Assembly (NCBI GenBank): GCA_963727755.1
Contig: CAVSHN010000009.1
Coordinates: 248,001-312,000, forward strand
Direction: 5' to 3'
Length of the DNA stretch: 64,000 bases
Source of the DNA: DASYAN01 sp963727755
GTDB taxonomy: Bacteria; Chloroflexota; Ktedonobacteria; Ktedonobacterales; Ktedonobacteraceae
Under the pieces are notes generated by a model. It was not told where the DNA came from and searched no databases. It was given only the letters and a program-made list of their open reading frames with translations. The translations under genes and the position numbers were made by a program. Of this stretch, positions 38,842-49,069 are shown one piece after another. The first letter of the stretch is position 1; each line of letters opens with the position of its first letter.

Positions 38842-40788
38842 CTAGCTGGCAACATCAGCTAGTTGTTCCCATTCCTCCAACAACTGATCTATACGCGCCT
38901 TCACTTCTTCATAGTCAGTAGATAGCTGGATAAGCTGTTCAGCATCGGCGACAAGTGCTGCCTGGGATAACTGCTCTTCCAACAACCGAACATGCGCCTC
39001 CGCTTTCTCAATATCACACTCAACATCTTCTACCGTGCGGGTTTTCTTCTTGCTCCCTTTTTTGCCAGCTGATTTTCCAGAAGAGACGGTAACAAGTTTT
39101 GCTTTCTCCGCATTTTTTATAGATTTGCTCGCAGGGGTATTTTGTGCAATACGTTGTTTACGGATGCGATACTCAGTATAATTGCCCAAGTAGGGATACA
39201 ATACGCCATCCTCGATAGCCCATACCTTCGTCGCTAAGCGATCAATGAAATAGCGGTCATGCGAGACAAAAAGCAAGGTACCTTCGAATTCACTCAGAAC
39301 CTCCTCCAGAAGCTGACGTGACTGTAGATCCAAGTGATTGGTTGGTTCATCTAATATCATCAAGTTCGACCCTTGCAGCGTCAATTTCGCGAGTGCAACG
39401 CGACTACGTTCTCCACCACTTAGTGTACCAATGGCTTTAAAAACATCATCTCTAGAGAACAGGAAACGCCCTAGGAAAGTGCGTGCTCCTTCTTCACTCA
39501 AAGCACTGACTTGGCGAATCTCATCAATGATGCTACGCTCCATATTCAGTCCAGCATGCGTTTGCGAATAATAACCAATACGCACATTATGACCAATCTG
39601 CACTTGTCCACTGACAGGGGGAAGTTCGCCAACCAATGTACGGAGCAGAGTTGTTTTGCCAACCCCATTTGGTCCAATCAGACCTACACGGTCACCACGC
39701 AGCAGTTCCAGATCTGGAACACGAACCAATATTTTTGCTTGGCTCTGTGGCTGTCCTCTCAACCTTCCGCTATCGTAACCAGCAGCAAGTTTTTGCGTGG
39801 CGATAACGACAAGACCACTTTCAGTTATGGGGGTAAAATTAAGATGAAGCTCGGGCAGATCCTGCGGTCGCTCCACGCGCTCCATCCGATCGAGCAATTT
39901 TTGTCTCCCTCGCGCCTCGCGGCTACGCTGCCCGGCTTTGTAGCGGCGGATAAAATCTTCCGTATGTGCAATATGGGCCTGCTGAGATTCGTACTCGCGT
40001 AAACGCCTCTCCATGCGTTCCTCACGCAAACGAAGATACTTGGTATAATTGCCTGGATATTCCTCGATGCGTTCAAAAGCCAATTCAATCGTACGTGAAA
40101 CTATCTTGTCCAGGAAGTAACGATCGTGGGCCACAATAACCATGGCCCCTTTCCACGCTGCTAGGTATGTCTCCAACCATTCTAAGACCGCGAGATCAAG
40201 GTGATTGGTTGGCTCATCGAGCAACAAGAGATCTGGTTCCTGCAACAGAAGTTTGCCTAGGGCTGCACGCGTCTGTTGTCCGCTGCTCAGATGTGTCACC
40301 GGATTCACACGCTGTTCACGCGTAAATTCTAACCCATCTAGTACCTGCTCAACCCGATTCTCATAGGTATATCCTTCGGCATGTTCATAGAGTTCCTGCA
40401 ATTCGGCATAGCGTGTGAGGAGGTCGGCGTGAAGCGTTTCGTCACTCTGAACCTCTGGCAAAGCCATTTGCCGTGCAAGATCATGCAACTCTTGCTCCCA
40501 TTGCTGGACCTGTGCAAAGATCGAAAGCAACTCCTCACGGAGCGTATGATGTGGCTGAAAGTCATTTACCTGGGTCAGATAACCAATACGCACATTTCGC
40601 GCGATAGATACAACACCTTCATCTGGTTGCTCGCAACCAGCCAAGATATTAAGGAGTGTTGATTTACCAGCCCCATTAGGACCAACTAACCCGATACGGT
40701 CTCCCGCTTCAATCTGAAATTTGACGCCTGAAAAAATGCGGTTAGCTCCAAAAGACTTCCCCAGTTGGGAAATACTAACAATTGGCAT
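38842..40788 (-). CDS. ABC-F family ATPase
   Basis: A 648-residue soluble protein with two ABC ATPase domains and no membrane segments, the ABC-F layout (EttA/Uup/Vga-like). Domain 1: GLVGPNGAGKSTLLNILAG Walker A, LSSGQQTRAALGKLL signature, LLLLDEPTNHLDLAVLEWLE Walker B. The inter-domain linker is rich in Arg and Glu (RLREERMERRLREYESQ). Domain 2: GLIGPNGVGKTTLLRTL, LSGGERSRVALAKLT and MILDEPTNHLDLQ. The C-terminal 80 residues are a Lys-rich then coiled-coil extension, as in Uup. Such proteins act on the ribosome, for translation factor or antibiotic protection roles; which one is not evident. Frame intact. Confidence 0.93.
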   Translation of the reverse strand: MPIVSISQLGKSFGANRIFSGVKFQIEAGDRIGLVGPNGAGKSTLLNILAGCEQPDEGVVSIARNVRIGYLTQVNDFQPHHTLREELLSIFAQVQQWEQELHDLARQMALPEVQSDETLHADLLTRYAELQELYEHAEGYTYENRVEQVLDGLEFTREQRVNPVTHLSSGQQTRAALGKLLLQEPDLLLLDEPTNHLDLAVLEWLETYLAAWKGAMVIVAHDRYFLDKIVSRTIELAFERIEEYPGNYTKYLRLREERMERRLREYESQQAHIAHTEDFIRRYKAGQRSREARGRQKLLDRMERVERPQDLPELHLNFTPITESGLVVIATQKLAAGYDSGRLRGQPQSQAKILVRVPDLELLRGDRVGLIGPNGVGKTTLLRTLVGELPPVSGQVQIGHNVRIGYYSQTHAGLNMERSIIDEIRQVSALSEEGARTFLGRFLFSRDDVFKAIGTLSGGERSRVALAKLTLQGSNLMILDEPTNHLDLQSRQLLEEVLSEFEGTLLFVSHDRYFIDRLATKVWAIEDGVLYPYLGNYTEYRIRKQRIAQNTPASKSIKNAEKAKLVTVSSGKSAGKKGSKKKTRTVEDVECDIEKAEAHVRLLEEQLSQAALVADAEQLIQLSTDYEEVKARIDQLLEEWEQLADVAS

Positions 40789-40799
40789 ATATTCTCTTT

Positions 40800-41235
40800 C
40801 ATTCGCTCAATCGCGAAATTCTCTTTTATACAATGCTGTGAACTGACATTTTAGGGCTTTAGCCCAGAGCCCGTTAGCAATGGCACCACCCACGGGATTG
40901 AGGGTATGTTCCTCAATTTTCGCATAGCTCGTTCTGGTGATGAGCGAGAAGCCGCGCCGTCCCTTTAGGGCGTGCGGAGTGTCACCATAGATGCAGCCTG
41001 GAAGGCAAGATGCATCGGCCCTGACATCTTGTTCAATTTCTGGAATAGAGCGTACCATAGAAATGCATTCTTACGCAAGAGTTGCCATTGAACTGTCCCC
41101 CTTTCCCCCTTTACAGCATGACTTTCCTCATGGCACACTTTCACCAAGGGGACAATACTTCAACCAGACATACGTGCAAAAGTAGAAGAATTGCTGCATT
41201 TAGGGTACATACATAAAAATTGAAAAATTGAGAGG
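40800..41235. other. hairpin-rich region, probable IS200/IS605-type and MITE remnants
   Basis: No gene is supported. Hairpins include GGGCTTTAGCCC near 40854 and CCCTTTAGGG near 40961, together resembling the palindromic right end of an IS200/IS605 element on the minus strand. AACTGTCCCCCTTTCCCCCT near 41090 resembles the MITE end at 12587-12611. Both readings rest on resemblance only. Confidence 0.3.
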
Positions 41236-41381
41236 TGCAGGAGGGCTTCGCGGCCCTCCTAACACCAGCGCGAATGGTCTGCACACCCTCTTTTCCTTCA
41301 CCGCCGCCACAGACGACCAAAGAGGAGCAACGACTAAACGCTAGCGCCCTGCGATCAGGGCAGGAAGGCAGTATTATTGTT

Positions 41382-41927
41382 ATGCTAAGTGGAGATAAGT
41401 TTAAAGATAATAGAAAACAGAATTGTAGTTGTTTTCCTCCGGTTTTTGATGTATTTCGCAACATGTGCAAACGCAAGAAAAATAATCAACAAGATGACAT
41501 ATCTAGTAGTATTAGAGGTATGCGAAAAAATAGAAGCACGGCAGCAACAAGCAAGGCCAGAGCAGGAGATATTGGACAATTAAGCCTGGATACGGAAGTA
41601 ATAATTATTAAAAACACTATAAACGATATGAAATCACATCGAGGCAAGATTATAAATTATATGATGCATAGTAGTAGTGATAAACATAAAGCATCCTTCA
41701 AGCAAGTTGATGAGGATTATTGTAAGGCATGTAAAACTTTAGAAGAAAATTTACATAAAGTTAAAGATTATGCAGAACTTGACCGTATAAAAAAATATAT
41801 TGACGATACACATAAAAAGTTACATACTATATGCAAAAATTCTCATGAAAATTCTCATTATGATTATATAAACTCATCGTTCGAGAAAGAGGGAATGCCT
41901 TTGCTTTATTTTCAGGGAGTGGGATGA
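41382..41927 (+). CDS. hypothetical AT-rich helical protein
   Basis: A protein of 181 residues if ATG 41382 (MLSGDKFKDNRKQNCSC) is used; upstream in-frame sequence back to 41235 looks like non-coding IS debris with a GGAGGGCTTCGCGGCCCTCC hairpin. It is Lys- and Asn-rich, lacks a signal peptide, and has long helical stretches (EDYCKACKTLEENLHKVKDY). AT content is well above that of the surrounding IS genes and resembles the gene at 44106-46166, from which an IS1634 element separates it. No family is recognised. Confidence 0.45.
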   Translation: MLSGDKFKDNRKQNCSCFPPVFDVFRNMCKRKKNNQQDDISSSIRGMRKNRSTAATSKARAGDIGQLSLDTEVIIIKNTINDMKSHRGKIINYMMHSSSDKHKASFKQVDEDYCKACKTLEENLHKVKDYAELDRIKKYIDDTHKKLHTICKNSHENSHYDYINSSFEKEGMPLLYFQGVG

Positions 41928-42127
41928 AGAAAAGGAGAGAGGATACCTGCATTTATGATAGCAGAAAAGAAAGGAAAGAGCAAAAGAGAGAAGGGGACCT
42001 AGTACTTTGGCACTAAATGATGAAGGATTGGCGAAAAGTGAGGTAAAATAAGGAGAAGAGATGGCAGATACATGGGGAATGTCTCTCCCCATCGCCTAGT
42101 ACGAAAAGATGGAAAGGGAAGCAGAAG

Positions 42128-43870
42128 ATGGAAGAAGAGATAAAGGCTCATGCCGAAGTAGTTGGGGACATAGGTGTTTTGTTAGCCTTTCTCAAGCAAA
42201 TGAACTTGCCTGAACTGCTTGACCGACATATCAAGAGACATCATTTAAATCAGGGATTAAGCTGGGGATGGGTAATCAGTATCTGGTTAGCCTACGCAGT
42301 GAGTCAAGGAGATCATCGCAAGGTGGTGATCGAAGACTGGGTAGCAGAGAAGCATGATACCTTGGAACTGTTAACCGGACTAGAGATCAGAAAGTCGGAT
42401 TTTACAGACGATAGGTTAGCAATCGCCTTGCGTCATTTGAGAGGTGATGAATGTTGGAACGAGATTGAGCAAGATCTTGGGCGGAGCCTGATACGGATCT
42501 ATGAGCTGCCCCAAGAGACGGTTCGGGTGGATGCGACAACGGTTTCAGGGTATCATCAATGCGGAGGCCTATGGCAATACGGTCACAGCAAAGACGATCC
42601 AGCCTTACGTCAGATCAAACTGATGATGGCGGCCTTAGATCCATTGGGCTTGCCCATCGCGCTTGACGTCGTGAGCGGAGAAAGTGCAGACGATCCACTC
42701 TATCTGCCGATAATCAAGCGCACGTTGCAGTGTTTGGGCAAGCGTGGGTTGCTCATCGTGGGAGATTGCAAAATGAGTGCGCTCCCGACGCGAGCAACGA
42801 TCAGGCAAGCTGAGCAGTACTATCTGAGCCCACTCGCCCAAGTGGGAGACCTGCCCGCGCAGATGACGGTGTGGGTGAAAGAAGGGCTGGCAAATGAAGC
42901 GATGTTGCGCCAGGTGGTCATCACCAACGAAGAAGAGACCTACCAGATCGCACGGGGATATGAGGTGAAGCGGACTTGTACGTACGAGGGAAACAGTTGG
43001 GAGGAACGGGTGCTAGTGGTACAGGGCATGGCCCACGCTGCCAAAGAGCGCCAGAGCTTAGAGGAGCGACTCCAGAAGGCTGAAGCCGCGCTGTGGGTCC
43101 TCACGCCTGCCATCGGACGGGGAAAACGACAGATCAGCAAGGAGGCAGACCTGCTCAGTCGTGCCGAGGCTGTGCTCAAAACGTATCGAGTCACGGGTTT
43201 GCTTTCCTACACCTACGAGCGGCAATGCGAGCGGAAAGAGAAACTGGTCGGGCGTGGAAGAGGTGGGCCGAACCGAGAACGAGAGATCATTGAACAGGTG
43301 CGTTATCAGGTCATAGGAGTCCACAGGCAAGCCGAGGCCATCGCAGAGTAGAAGGCACTGGCTGGATGGCGAGCCTATGCCACTAATGCTCCTGACAATC
43401 GGCTCTCTTTGGAGCAGGCGGTGCTCGAATATCGCAACGAGTACCGAGTGGAACGGGATTTTGGACGCTTCAAATCCGATCGTTTCGTCATTGCTCCCAT
43501 GTTTGTCACCCGAGAAGATCAGGTCGTGGGATTGCCGCGCCTGTTGAGTCTGGGAGTCCGTTTGCTCACGCTCATTGAGTATGTCGCTCGGCGCACCTTG
43601 CAGCAGCAAGAGAGCACGATCGCCGGACTTTACCTGGATAGTCCACGCAAAACGACGAAGACGCCAACTGCAGAGCGTATTTTACGAGCATTAATTCATA
43701 TTAAGCTGATCATAGTATACTTGCAAGGAAGAGCAGTGTACCAAATAGAAGGCTTCTCACACCTTCATGAACGCATTCTCGAGATCCTCTGCCTTCCAGC
43801 AGATCTCTATACATCTATGGCAAAAACAGTACTACAGGCTAAAGAAACAACTCCTGTTCTCTCTCACTAG
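42128..43870 (+). pseudogene. IS1634-family transposase with in-frame TAG
   Basis: The start MEEEIKAHAEVVGDIGVLLA and the block VRVDATTVSGYHQ (first Asp), LIVGDCKMSALPTRATIRQA (second Asp) are typical of IS1634/IS1380-like enzymes. The frame hits TAG at 43349-43351 (AIAE-stop-KALAGW), then stays open in the same frame to 43870 with YRNEYRVERDFGRFKSDRFV (final Glu) and the TPTAERILRAL tail. The full length would be about 580 residues, normal for the family. One CAG-to-TAG change explains the break. Terminal repeats were not identified; the element probably spans roughly 41990-43930. Confidence 0.8.
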
Positions 43871-44105
43871 GGGATCGGGAGCAACAGAGAAGTATCTGCA
43901 TCTCTGACTAGAAGGGAACCGGATATTTGAAGGGACATGCCAGTTTCTCAGGCAGACATTTCCGGACAAGCTCTCTGATGCGAGCTGTCCAAGGCTCTCA
44001 TCAACCACCGGCGCTTTGGGGAACTGCAGGCGTTGTCATCGTCTTGTGACGCAATACTTCTGCTGCATCTCAAAATTGTATTACCCCTTCGCTGATAAGC
44101 GAACG

Positions 44106-46166
44106 ATGAGTATAAAGCATTGGAAAACTAATTATAAAGAAAAGCTAAATCCAACACAAGAGCAGAATTTTTTTAAAGCTTTATCACAGGTAATCACGCC
44201 ATTCAAACAGTTTGTCGACTCAGAACAATGGGACCAAGGGGTCAAGCATTCTAGCGATCACGATGCTAGTACATCCAGAAATATGTATCCAGACACAATA
44301 CAACCAGCAAATGGATCAGGAGCAAGTATCAGACATAAGCAGAACTTTGAGCGAGAGCCAAAAGACATGAAGGCTCTGCTCAATGAACAAAATGAACGAG
44401 TGCAGAAAGTGTATAATTTACTAAATAAACAAGAAATAAGTCAAAAAGATGGAGATGAATTATGTGAGCAAGGGGTATATTTTGAGTATTTGAAGCAATC
44501 GTCTAAAGAGCAACTTAACTTGGTAGAAGATGAAACAAATCGAAACGCTCTGGTCTGTATGTACCACAGCGCAGACAGAGTTATAGAATTGATAGCTGAT
44601 TATTCACGTCCACCAGAGGAGAAGATTGAGCAGATGAATGTAGAAAATATGACTATGGTACAAGCCGATATATACAATATAAAAGCATATGAACGACTGA
44701 CAAATGGGACAAATCTAACTAGAGAAGAGCTACTGCTGCTTAATAAAAAGATTGAGGCGGTGCATAGCAAAACGGCTTATGGCAAATATAAAATACATGA
44801 AGTAGACATGAATAATTTAATAAACAATTCATATACAAAGCGTATTGATAATATATCAAGTAAAAATATAAAATTAATAGACGATAAATTGGGAGTACTT
44901 GAGAAAGTGTCACAATCTATAAGCGATGTCAGTGCAAAGTTCGAGCGGCATGTGTGCTATCTGTTGAATAATCAAAATCTAATTTTACCAGATCAAATTA
45001 AATTAAAAGAATATCTTAAGCATTCAATTACACATTTTGAAATTTATCAAAATAAATTGTCAGGAGATGAAACATTCCAGAACAATCTGGCCAGTCTTTA
45101 TCACACCGAAAAAAGATTTATAGAATTGATAGCTGATTATTCACGTCTATCAGAGGAGAAGATTGAGCAGATGGATATAGAAAATATGACTATGGTACAA
45201 GCCGATATATACAATATGAAGGCGCGAGAACAACTGACAAATGGGACCAATCTAACTAGAGAAGAGCTACTGCTGCTCAAGGCAAAGACTAATAAGATGT
45301 CTAACAAATTACAAGAGCAGTTAACAGTGAAAAGTATTTTAACAGATCGTATATATGTGCAAAACATTTTGGACATACCGAGCAAAAATATAGAGTTAAT
45401 AAATAATAAATTAAGCGAACTTTCACAAAAGGATGCAAAACGAGAAAGAACGGTGTGTGATCTGCTGAATAATCCAAAGCCAACTTGGGAAGGCATATCT
45501 TCATTAAAGGCATATCTAATATATTATGAGGAATTGCATGAAAGACAATCTGAACCGAAAAAAAATGTAGACCAGGCCAGTATTAATCACACCACAAACA
45601 TTATTGAGTCAATAAACAAAAAATTGAGAGAAGCTAGGCAGATGATATATAAGCATATGGATACAGCACAGCTCGAGCAACATACTATGAACCAATGGCA
45701 GAAAGTGGAAGAGCAATGGAAAAATGAGCAAATGATACTAGAAAGCCAACCGGAAGAGAAACAGTTACTAGTGAAAATGAATCAGTTACTAGTAGAAGAA
45801 GCGAGACAGCGGTTCAACAATGAATCATCATCAGCTTCTTTTTCCAATGCTTATCGCACAGCACGCATAACTGAAGAGATGATAGCAGATATGCAGCGCC
45901 CATCAGAGCAGAAGATTAGCCGGATGAAGATAGAAGATATGAATCCAATACAGATAGGACTACGCGCTATGCAGATTGCTAATGAAATGCGAAATAAAAT
46001 ATGCGCATTTGAAGATATTAATGCTTTAGCAAAAAAATTATGGTCAACGAATGGTAAATGTGAGGAGAATGAGCTACCGATTTTAGAGGGGTGGGCTAAA
46101 CCAAAAATAGAAGAAATGCAGCAAATGATGAATACTTATGCTCAGGATATTGAAGACAGGGATTAA
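44106..46166 (+). CDS. large AT-rich helical protein with internal repeats
   Basis: A 686-residue protein from ATG 44106 (MSIKHWKTNYKEKLNPTQEQ); a start at 44016 would add residues that look non-coding. Two long repeats are obvious: IELIADYSRPPEEKIEQMNV with NMTMVQADIYNIKAYERLTN occurs again about 190 residues later almost unchanged, both followed by GTNLTREELLLL. A third, degenerate copy (EMIADMQRPSEQKISRMKIE) lies near the C-terminus. The sequence between is Gln, Lys and Asn-rich and probably coiled coil. It has no membrane segment or enzyme motif. Base composition differs from its neighbours, suggesting transfer. No family recognised. Confidence 0.6.
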   Translation: MSIKHWKTNYKEKLNPTQEQNFFKALSQVITPFKQFVDSEQWDQGVKHSSDHDASTSRNMYPDTIQPANGSGASIRHKQNFEREPKDMKALLNEQNERVQKVYNLLNKQEISQKDGDELCEQGVYFEYLKQSSKEQLNLVEDETNRNALVCMYHSADRVIELIADYSRPPEEKIEQMNVENMTMVQADIYNIKAYERLTNGTNLTREELLLLNKKIEAVHSKTAYGKYKIHEVDMNNLINNSYTKRIDNISSKNIKLIDDKLGVLEKVSQSISDVSAKFERHVCYLLNNQNLILPDQIKLKEYLKHSITHFEIYQNKLSGDETFQNNLASLYHTEKRFIELIADYSRLSEEKIEQMDIENMTMVQADIYNMKAREQLTNGTNLTREELLLLKAKTNKMSNKLQEQLTVKSILTDRIYVQNILDIPSKNIELINNKLSELSQKDAKRERTVCDLLNNPKPTWEGISSLKAYLIYYEELHERQSEPKKNVDQASINHTTNIIESINKKLREARQMIYKHMDTAQLEQHTMNQWQKVEEQWKNEQMILESQPEEKQLLVKMNQLLVEEARQRFNNESSSASFSNAYRTARITEEMIADMQRPSEQKISRMKIEDMNPIQIGLRAMQIANEMRNKICAFEDINALAKKLWSTNGKCEENELPILEGWAKPKIEEMQQMMNTYAQDIEDRD

Positions 46167-46287
46167 AATCTGGCAACTTGTGAAATTGCTTTGCAGTCCA
46201 GTACGAGCTTGCGAGCCAGAAAGAGATGTGCTATGCTGGTAGCAGAGTGCGTGATATATGCATCAAGAAAAAAGGAGAGACCTGATA

Positions 46288-46491
46288 ATGAAAGTACAGA
46301 TGATTGTCCATATTAAAAATGATGATGGGACATTTGAAGCTGATTCAACAGCAATAGAAGTGAATGTTCCAAATTATGAAGTCTTCACAGGCCCAAGAAT
46401 TGCGTGCTACAACCCCTTCAGACGAACTGTAGCGGAGATGTTTCATCTTCTGGGTGCCCCAAGGAAAAGTCTATGCCATTGTTCTTACTAG
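46288..46491 (+). pseudogene. possible ISKra4-type transposase N-terminal remnant
   Basis: A short frame starts MKVQMIVHIKNDDGTFEADS after AAAGGAGAG. The MKVQ-x-x-x-H-I-x-N-D-D-G opening resembles ISKra4-family transposases, but only about 30 codons fit before the sequence changes character. The frame continues into the 5' end of the downstream transporter gene by overlap, so the C-terminal part is not meaningful. Weak call. Confidence 0.35.
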
Positions 46492-47165
46492 TTGGTGCTG
46501 CTGCCATGGTAGCCATTGTCCATTCCATCTTGCCGGATCACTGGGTTCCTCTCGCAGTCATTGCAAGGACGCAACGTTGGAGTCTCCTACGTGTGGGGTG
46601 GATCACCTTGCTGGCTTCACTTGGACACGTGATCACTTCTCTCGTGTTGGGAGGAATCATCGCTGTGATTGGCTTGCAATTTCAGCAAGAGATTGATACT
46701 CAACAAGGTCATATTGTCGGAGTGGTGCTAATTCTGACCGGAGTCCTATTCCTCGTATGGGGATTGATGAGCCATAGAGGCCATGAACACAGACACAAGC
46801 AAGGAGCAAATCACAACCATTCTCATGGATTTGGACAGCAGCATGAACACTCTCATGAACACACACCGCAGAGCCAGAGTCCTCTCAAGCGACTCGCGAC
46901 CATTATAGTCCCATTCGGGGTAGCTGCCTCGCCTGACTTAACGATTCTTCCCGTTACTTTGGCCGCAAGCACGATTGGAACAGCGGCAGTTGTGGCTATC
47001 TTAAGCGTGTTTGCAGCAGTGACCATAGCGACATTCATCGGCCTTACTCTCATGGCAACGCTTATTGGCTATCAGATCAAGGGAGATTGGTTGGAGAAAC
47101 ACGCCATGACCATTAGCTCTCTTGTCCTGATTGCCATTGGGGTTGGAGCATTCATCGGTCTATAA
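46473..47165 (+). CDS. NiCoT/RcnA-like metal transporter with His-rich loop
   Basis: A 230-residue inner-membrane protein with six membrane segments. TM1 holds H17-x4-D22 (VHSILPDHW), the metal-binding motif of nickel/cobalt transporters and RcnA/UreH-type proteins. A cytoplasmic or periplasmic loop at about residues 105-140 is packed with His (RGHEHRHKQ, NHNHSHGFG, HEHSHEH), likely to bind Ni, Co or Zn. GVAASPDLTILPVTLAA resembles the second half-motif. The start MPLFLLVGAAAM at 46473 was chosen because upstream codons look like IS debris; AAGGAAAAG precedes it. Import or efflux cannot be decided; RcnA-like His loops favour efflux. Confidence 0.8.
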   Translation: MPLFLLVGAAAMVAIVHSILPDHWVPLAVIARTQRWSLLRVGWITLLASLGHVITSLVLGGIIAVIGLQFQQEIDTQQGHIVGVVLILTGVLFLVWGLMSHRGHEHRHKQGANHNHSHGFGQQHEHSHEHTPQSQSPLKRLATIIVPFGVAASPDLTILPVTLAASTIGTAAVVAILSVFAAVTIATFIGLTLMATLIGYQIKGDWLEKHAMTISSLVLIAIGVGAFIGL

Positions 47166-47287
47166 TAATACTGCTGAGACGATAGCGATGTCTTGGGTGG
47201 CTTAAACGGTGATAGTGATAGTCAGCTACCTTCTTCCTGAAGATCGCGATCTTGCGGGACAAGATGGATATCAACACCGACATCTAA

Positions 47288-48266
47288 GAGGGTGTACAGA
47301 AAGAGGAAAAACAGCCGAAAGAAAGAAGCAGGAGGAAGAAATCGCCAAGGAAGAGCCCCACAAGGAGATGCAGAATGAGCAGATACAGTACAAAGCGTCG
47401 AATCTATCCATCAGATGTGACAGACCAAGAATGGGAGATCCTGGAACCCTTGATCCCTGCTGTCAAGCCAGGGGGACGGCCACAGGAAATTGAGAGACGA
47501 GAAATCGTCAACGGGATTTTGTATGTGCTACGCAGTGGGTGTCCGTGGCGCATGTTACCCCACGATTTGCCCAACTGGAGTACCGTCTATTTGTATTTCC
47601 GTGAGTGGAAACAGGCTGGTGTTTGGGAACAAGTCAATGCGGCGTTGCGGCGAATGGTTCGTGAGAAGGTCGGGCGTGAGCCCGAACCCAGCGCCGCTAT
47701 TGTGGATAGCCAATCGATCAAAACCAGTTCTGTCCGCGGCGATGCATGCGGTTATGACGGGGGAAAAAAATCCAAGGCCGGAAAAGACACCTGCTGGTAG
47801 ACACACTGGGATGGCTGCTCCGAGTAAAAGTGTTAGCCGCTGACATCAGCGACCGAGAAGGAGCCAAGGAGCTTCTGCACCCTCTCGTTGGGAAGTTGCC
47901 TCGCCTCCAGTTAATCTGGGCCGACAGCGGTTACGATGGCAATCCCTTTCAGGCGTGGATCACAGAGCACCTTGGTGTCCGTCTCGAAATTGTCAAGCAT
48001 CTGTGGACTGGCTTGCGAGGAGTCTGGGCCCCCAAAGATGCTGAGATTGACTGGGACAAGATCAAGCCCAAAGGCTTCCACGTGCTTCCCAGACGATGGG
48101 TGATTGAACGGACCAATGCCTGGATCACCAACCATCGTCGGCTCTCTCGCGATTTCGAGGGCACCCATACCAGCAGCGAGAGTTTTATCTATCTTGCCAT
48201 GTCCAGGATCATGGTCAAGAGGCTCGCTCGTGCCGCTGCCTGATTGATCTCTTTCTGTACACCCTC
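47288..48266 (+). mobile_element. IS5-family (IS1031/DUF4096-type) element with TAA target duplication
   Basis: The inverted ends GAGGGTGTACAGAAAGAG (47288-47305) and its complement (48249-48266) are perfect, and both are flanked by TAA (47285-47287 and 48267-48269). It is inserted near the 3' end of a KdpD-like gene. The 979-bp element holds a two-frame transposase. Confidence 0.92.
47375..48243 (+). CDS. IS5-family transposase, two overlapping frames
   Basis: The first frame from ATG 47375 (MSRYSTKRRIYPSDVTDQEW) contains the DUF4096 domain (GGRPQEIERREIVNGILYVL, GCPWRMLPHDLPNW) and the first catalytic Asp in AAIVDSQSIKTS. It ends at 47800. The second frame supplies KRHLLVDTLGWLLRVKVLAA, IWADSGYDGNPF (second Asp) and VIERTNAWITNHRRLSRDFE (final Glu), ending at 48243. 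The frames meet at GGGGG followed by A7 (47764-47770), a classic slippery site, so a programmed -1 shift probably makes the full enzyme. With intact ends and a fresh target duplication, this element may be active. Confidence 0.85.
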
Positions 48267-49069
48267 TAAACGCAATAATCGGTTGATTATCGAGCCTCGC
48301 AAGATTTCTTCCCAGCGACTGCGCGAGGGTTGCCCAAGGACAATCTGGGTCACATGGCGATCCTTCACGATCTCAACAATCGTACGAGCAATGTCATGGC
48401 CTTTCGTTCGAATGACTTCCGCGCCCAGATCTTCTGCAAACACGGCATGTTCTTCTAATCGGTGCAGAGCACGTTCTCGCTGTCTACTAGCATTTTTGCC
48501 ATGCTTGAGGAAACCAATGAGTCTACTTGATTGACGTTTGGACAAAAGAGAACCACAGAGTACCAAAGTTTGCAGAGAGGAGTATGATGGGGTAAAGTTC
48601 CTTGCAGAATACTCAAAAGGGAGCTTCACCCAGATGAACCATACCACATTGCAAGAATTTCGCCAAGAGATATATGAGAGTTTTGAGCGAGCAGGAGATG
48701 GCTTGTTCAATACGGTGGATGCCTTGATTAGCGAGAGCCAAGCGCAGTCATTTCCTGAATTATCACTCTCACCGTTTTTTGAACGAAGTTGGTCAAGTTT
48801 ATATAAATCCTTGAAAAGAGGAAGTATTAACCTAGAGAAGCTACAAGACATATTTATCAAGTATATTCCTGATTCAAATGAAGAAAAACGCTTAATATTA
48901 GGAATAGACGCAACACCAATAGAAAGACCGTTTTCTGAGACTTCACCGGATCGAACGGCGATGCCGATGCACAACATTCCACATGCAGCTCCAAAGAAAT
49001 CCACGGCGATCACCTTTGGATGGAAATACTCGACGGTGATGGTCTTGCCTGATAAACCAAGTAGCTGGA

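Larger units (their letters stand above)
47222..48560 (-). pseudogene. KdpD-like universal-stress domain fragment, split by IS5
   Basis: On the minus strand from about 48560: LVLCGSLLSKRQSSRLIG, a gap relative to intact KdpD, RHRLEE-type region, AEDLGAEVIRTKGHDIARTI and VTQIVLGQPSRSRWEEILRG, then SIINRLLRL up to the IS5 end at 48267. Beyond the IS5 element it continues LDVGVDIHLVPQDRDLQEEG and stops at 47222-47224. Removing IS5 with one TAA duplication rejoins the frame perfectly. These are the Usp-like motifs of the KdpD sensor (potassium-responsive). The N-terminal P-loop domain is absent, cut where the NF041680-like element begins. Confidence 0.65.

Noticed and set aside
40800..41235. Minus-strand 83-residue frame (41058-40807) as a protein
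   Set aside because: It lies over hairpin-rich sequence resembling an IS200/IS605 right end and has no coding character.
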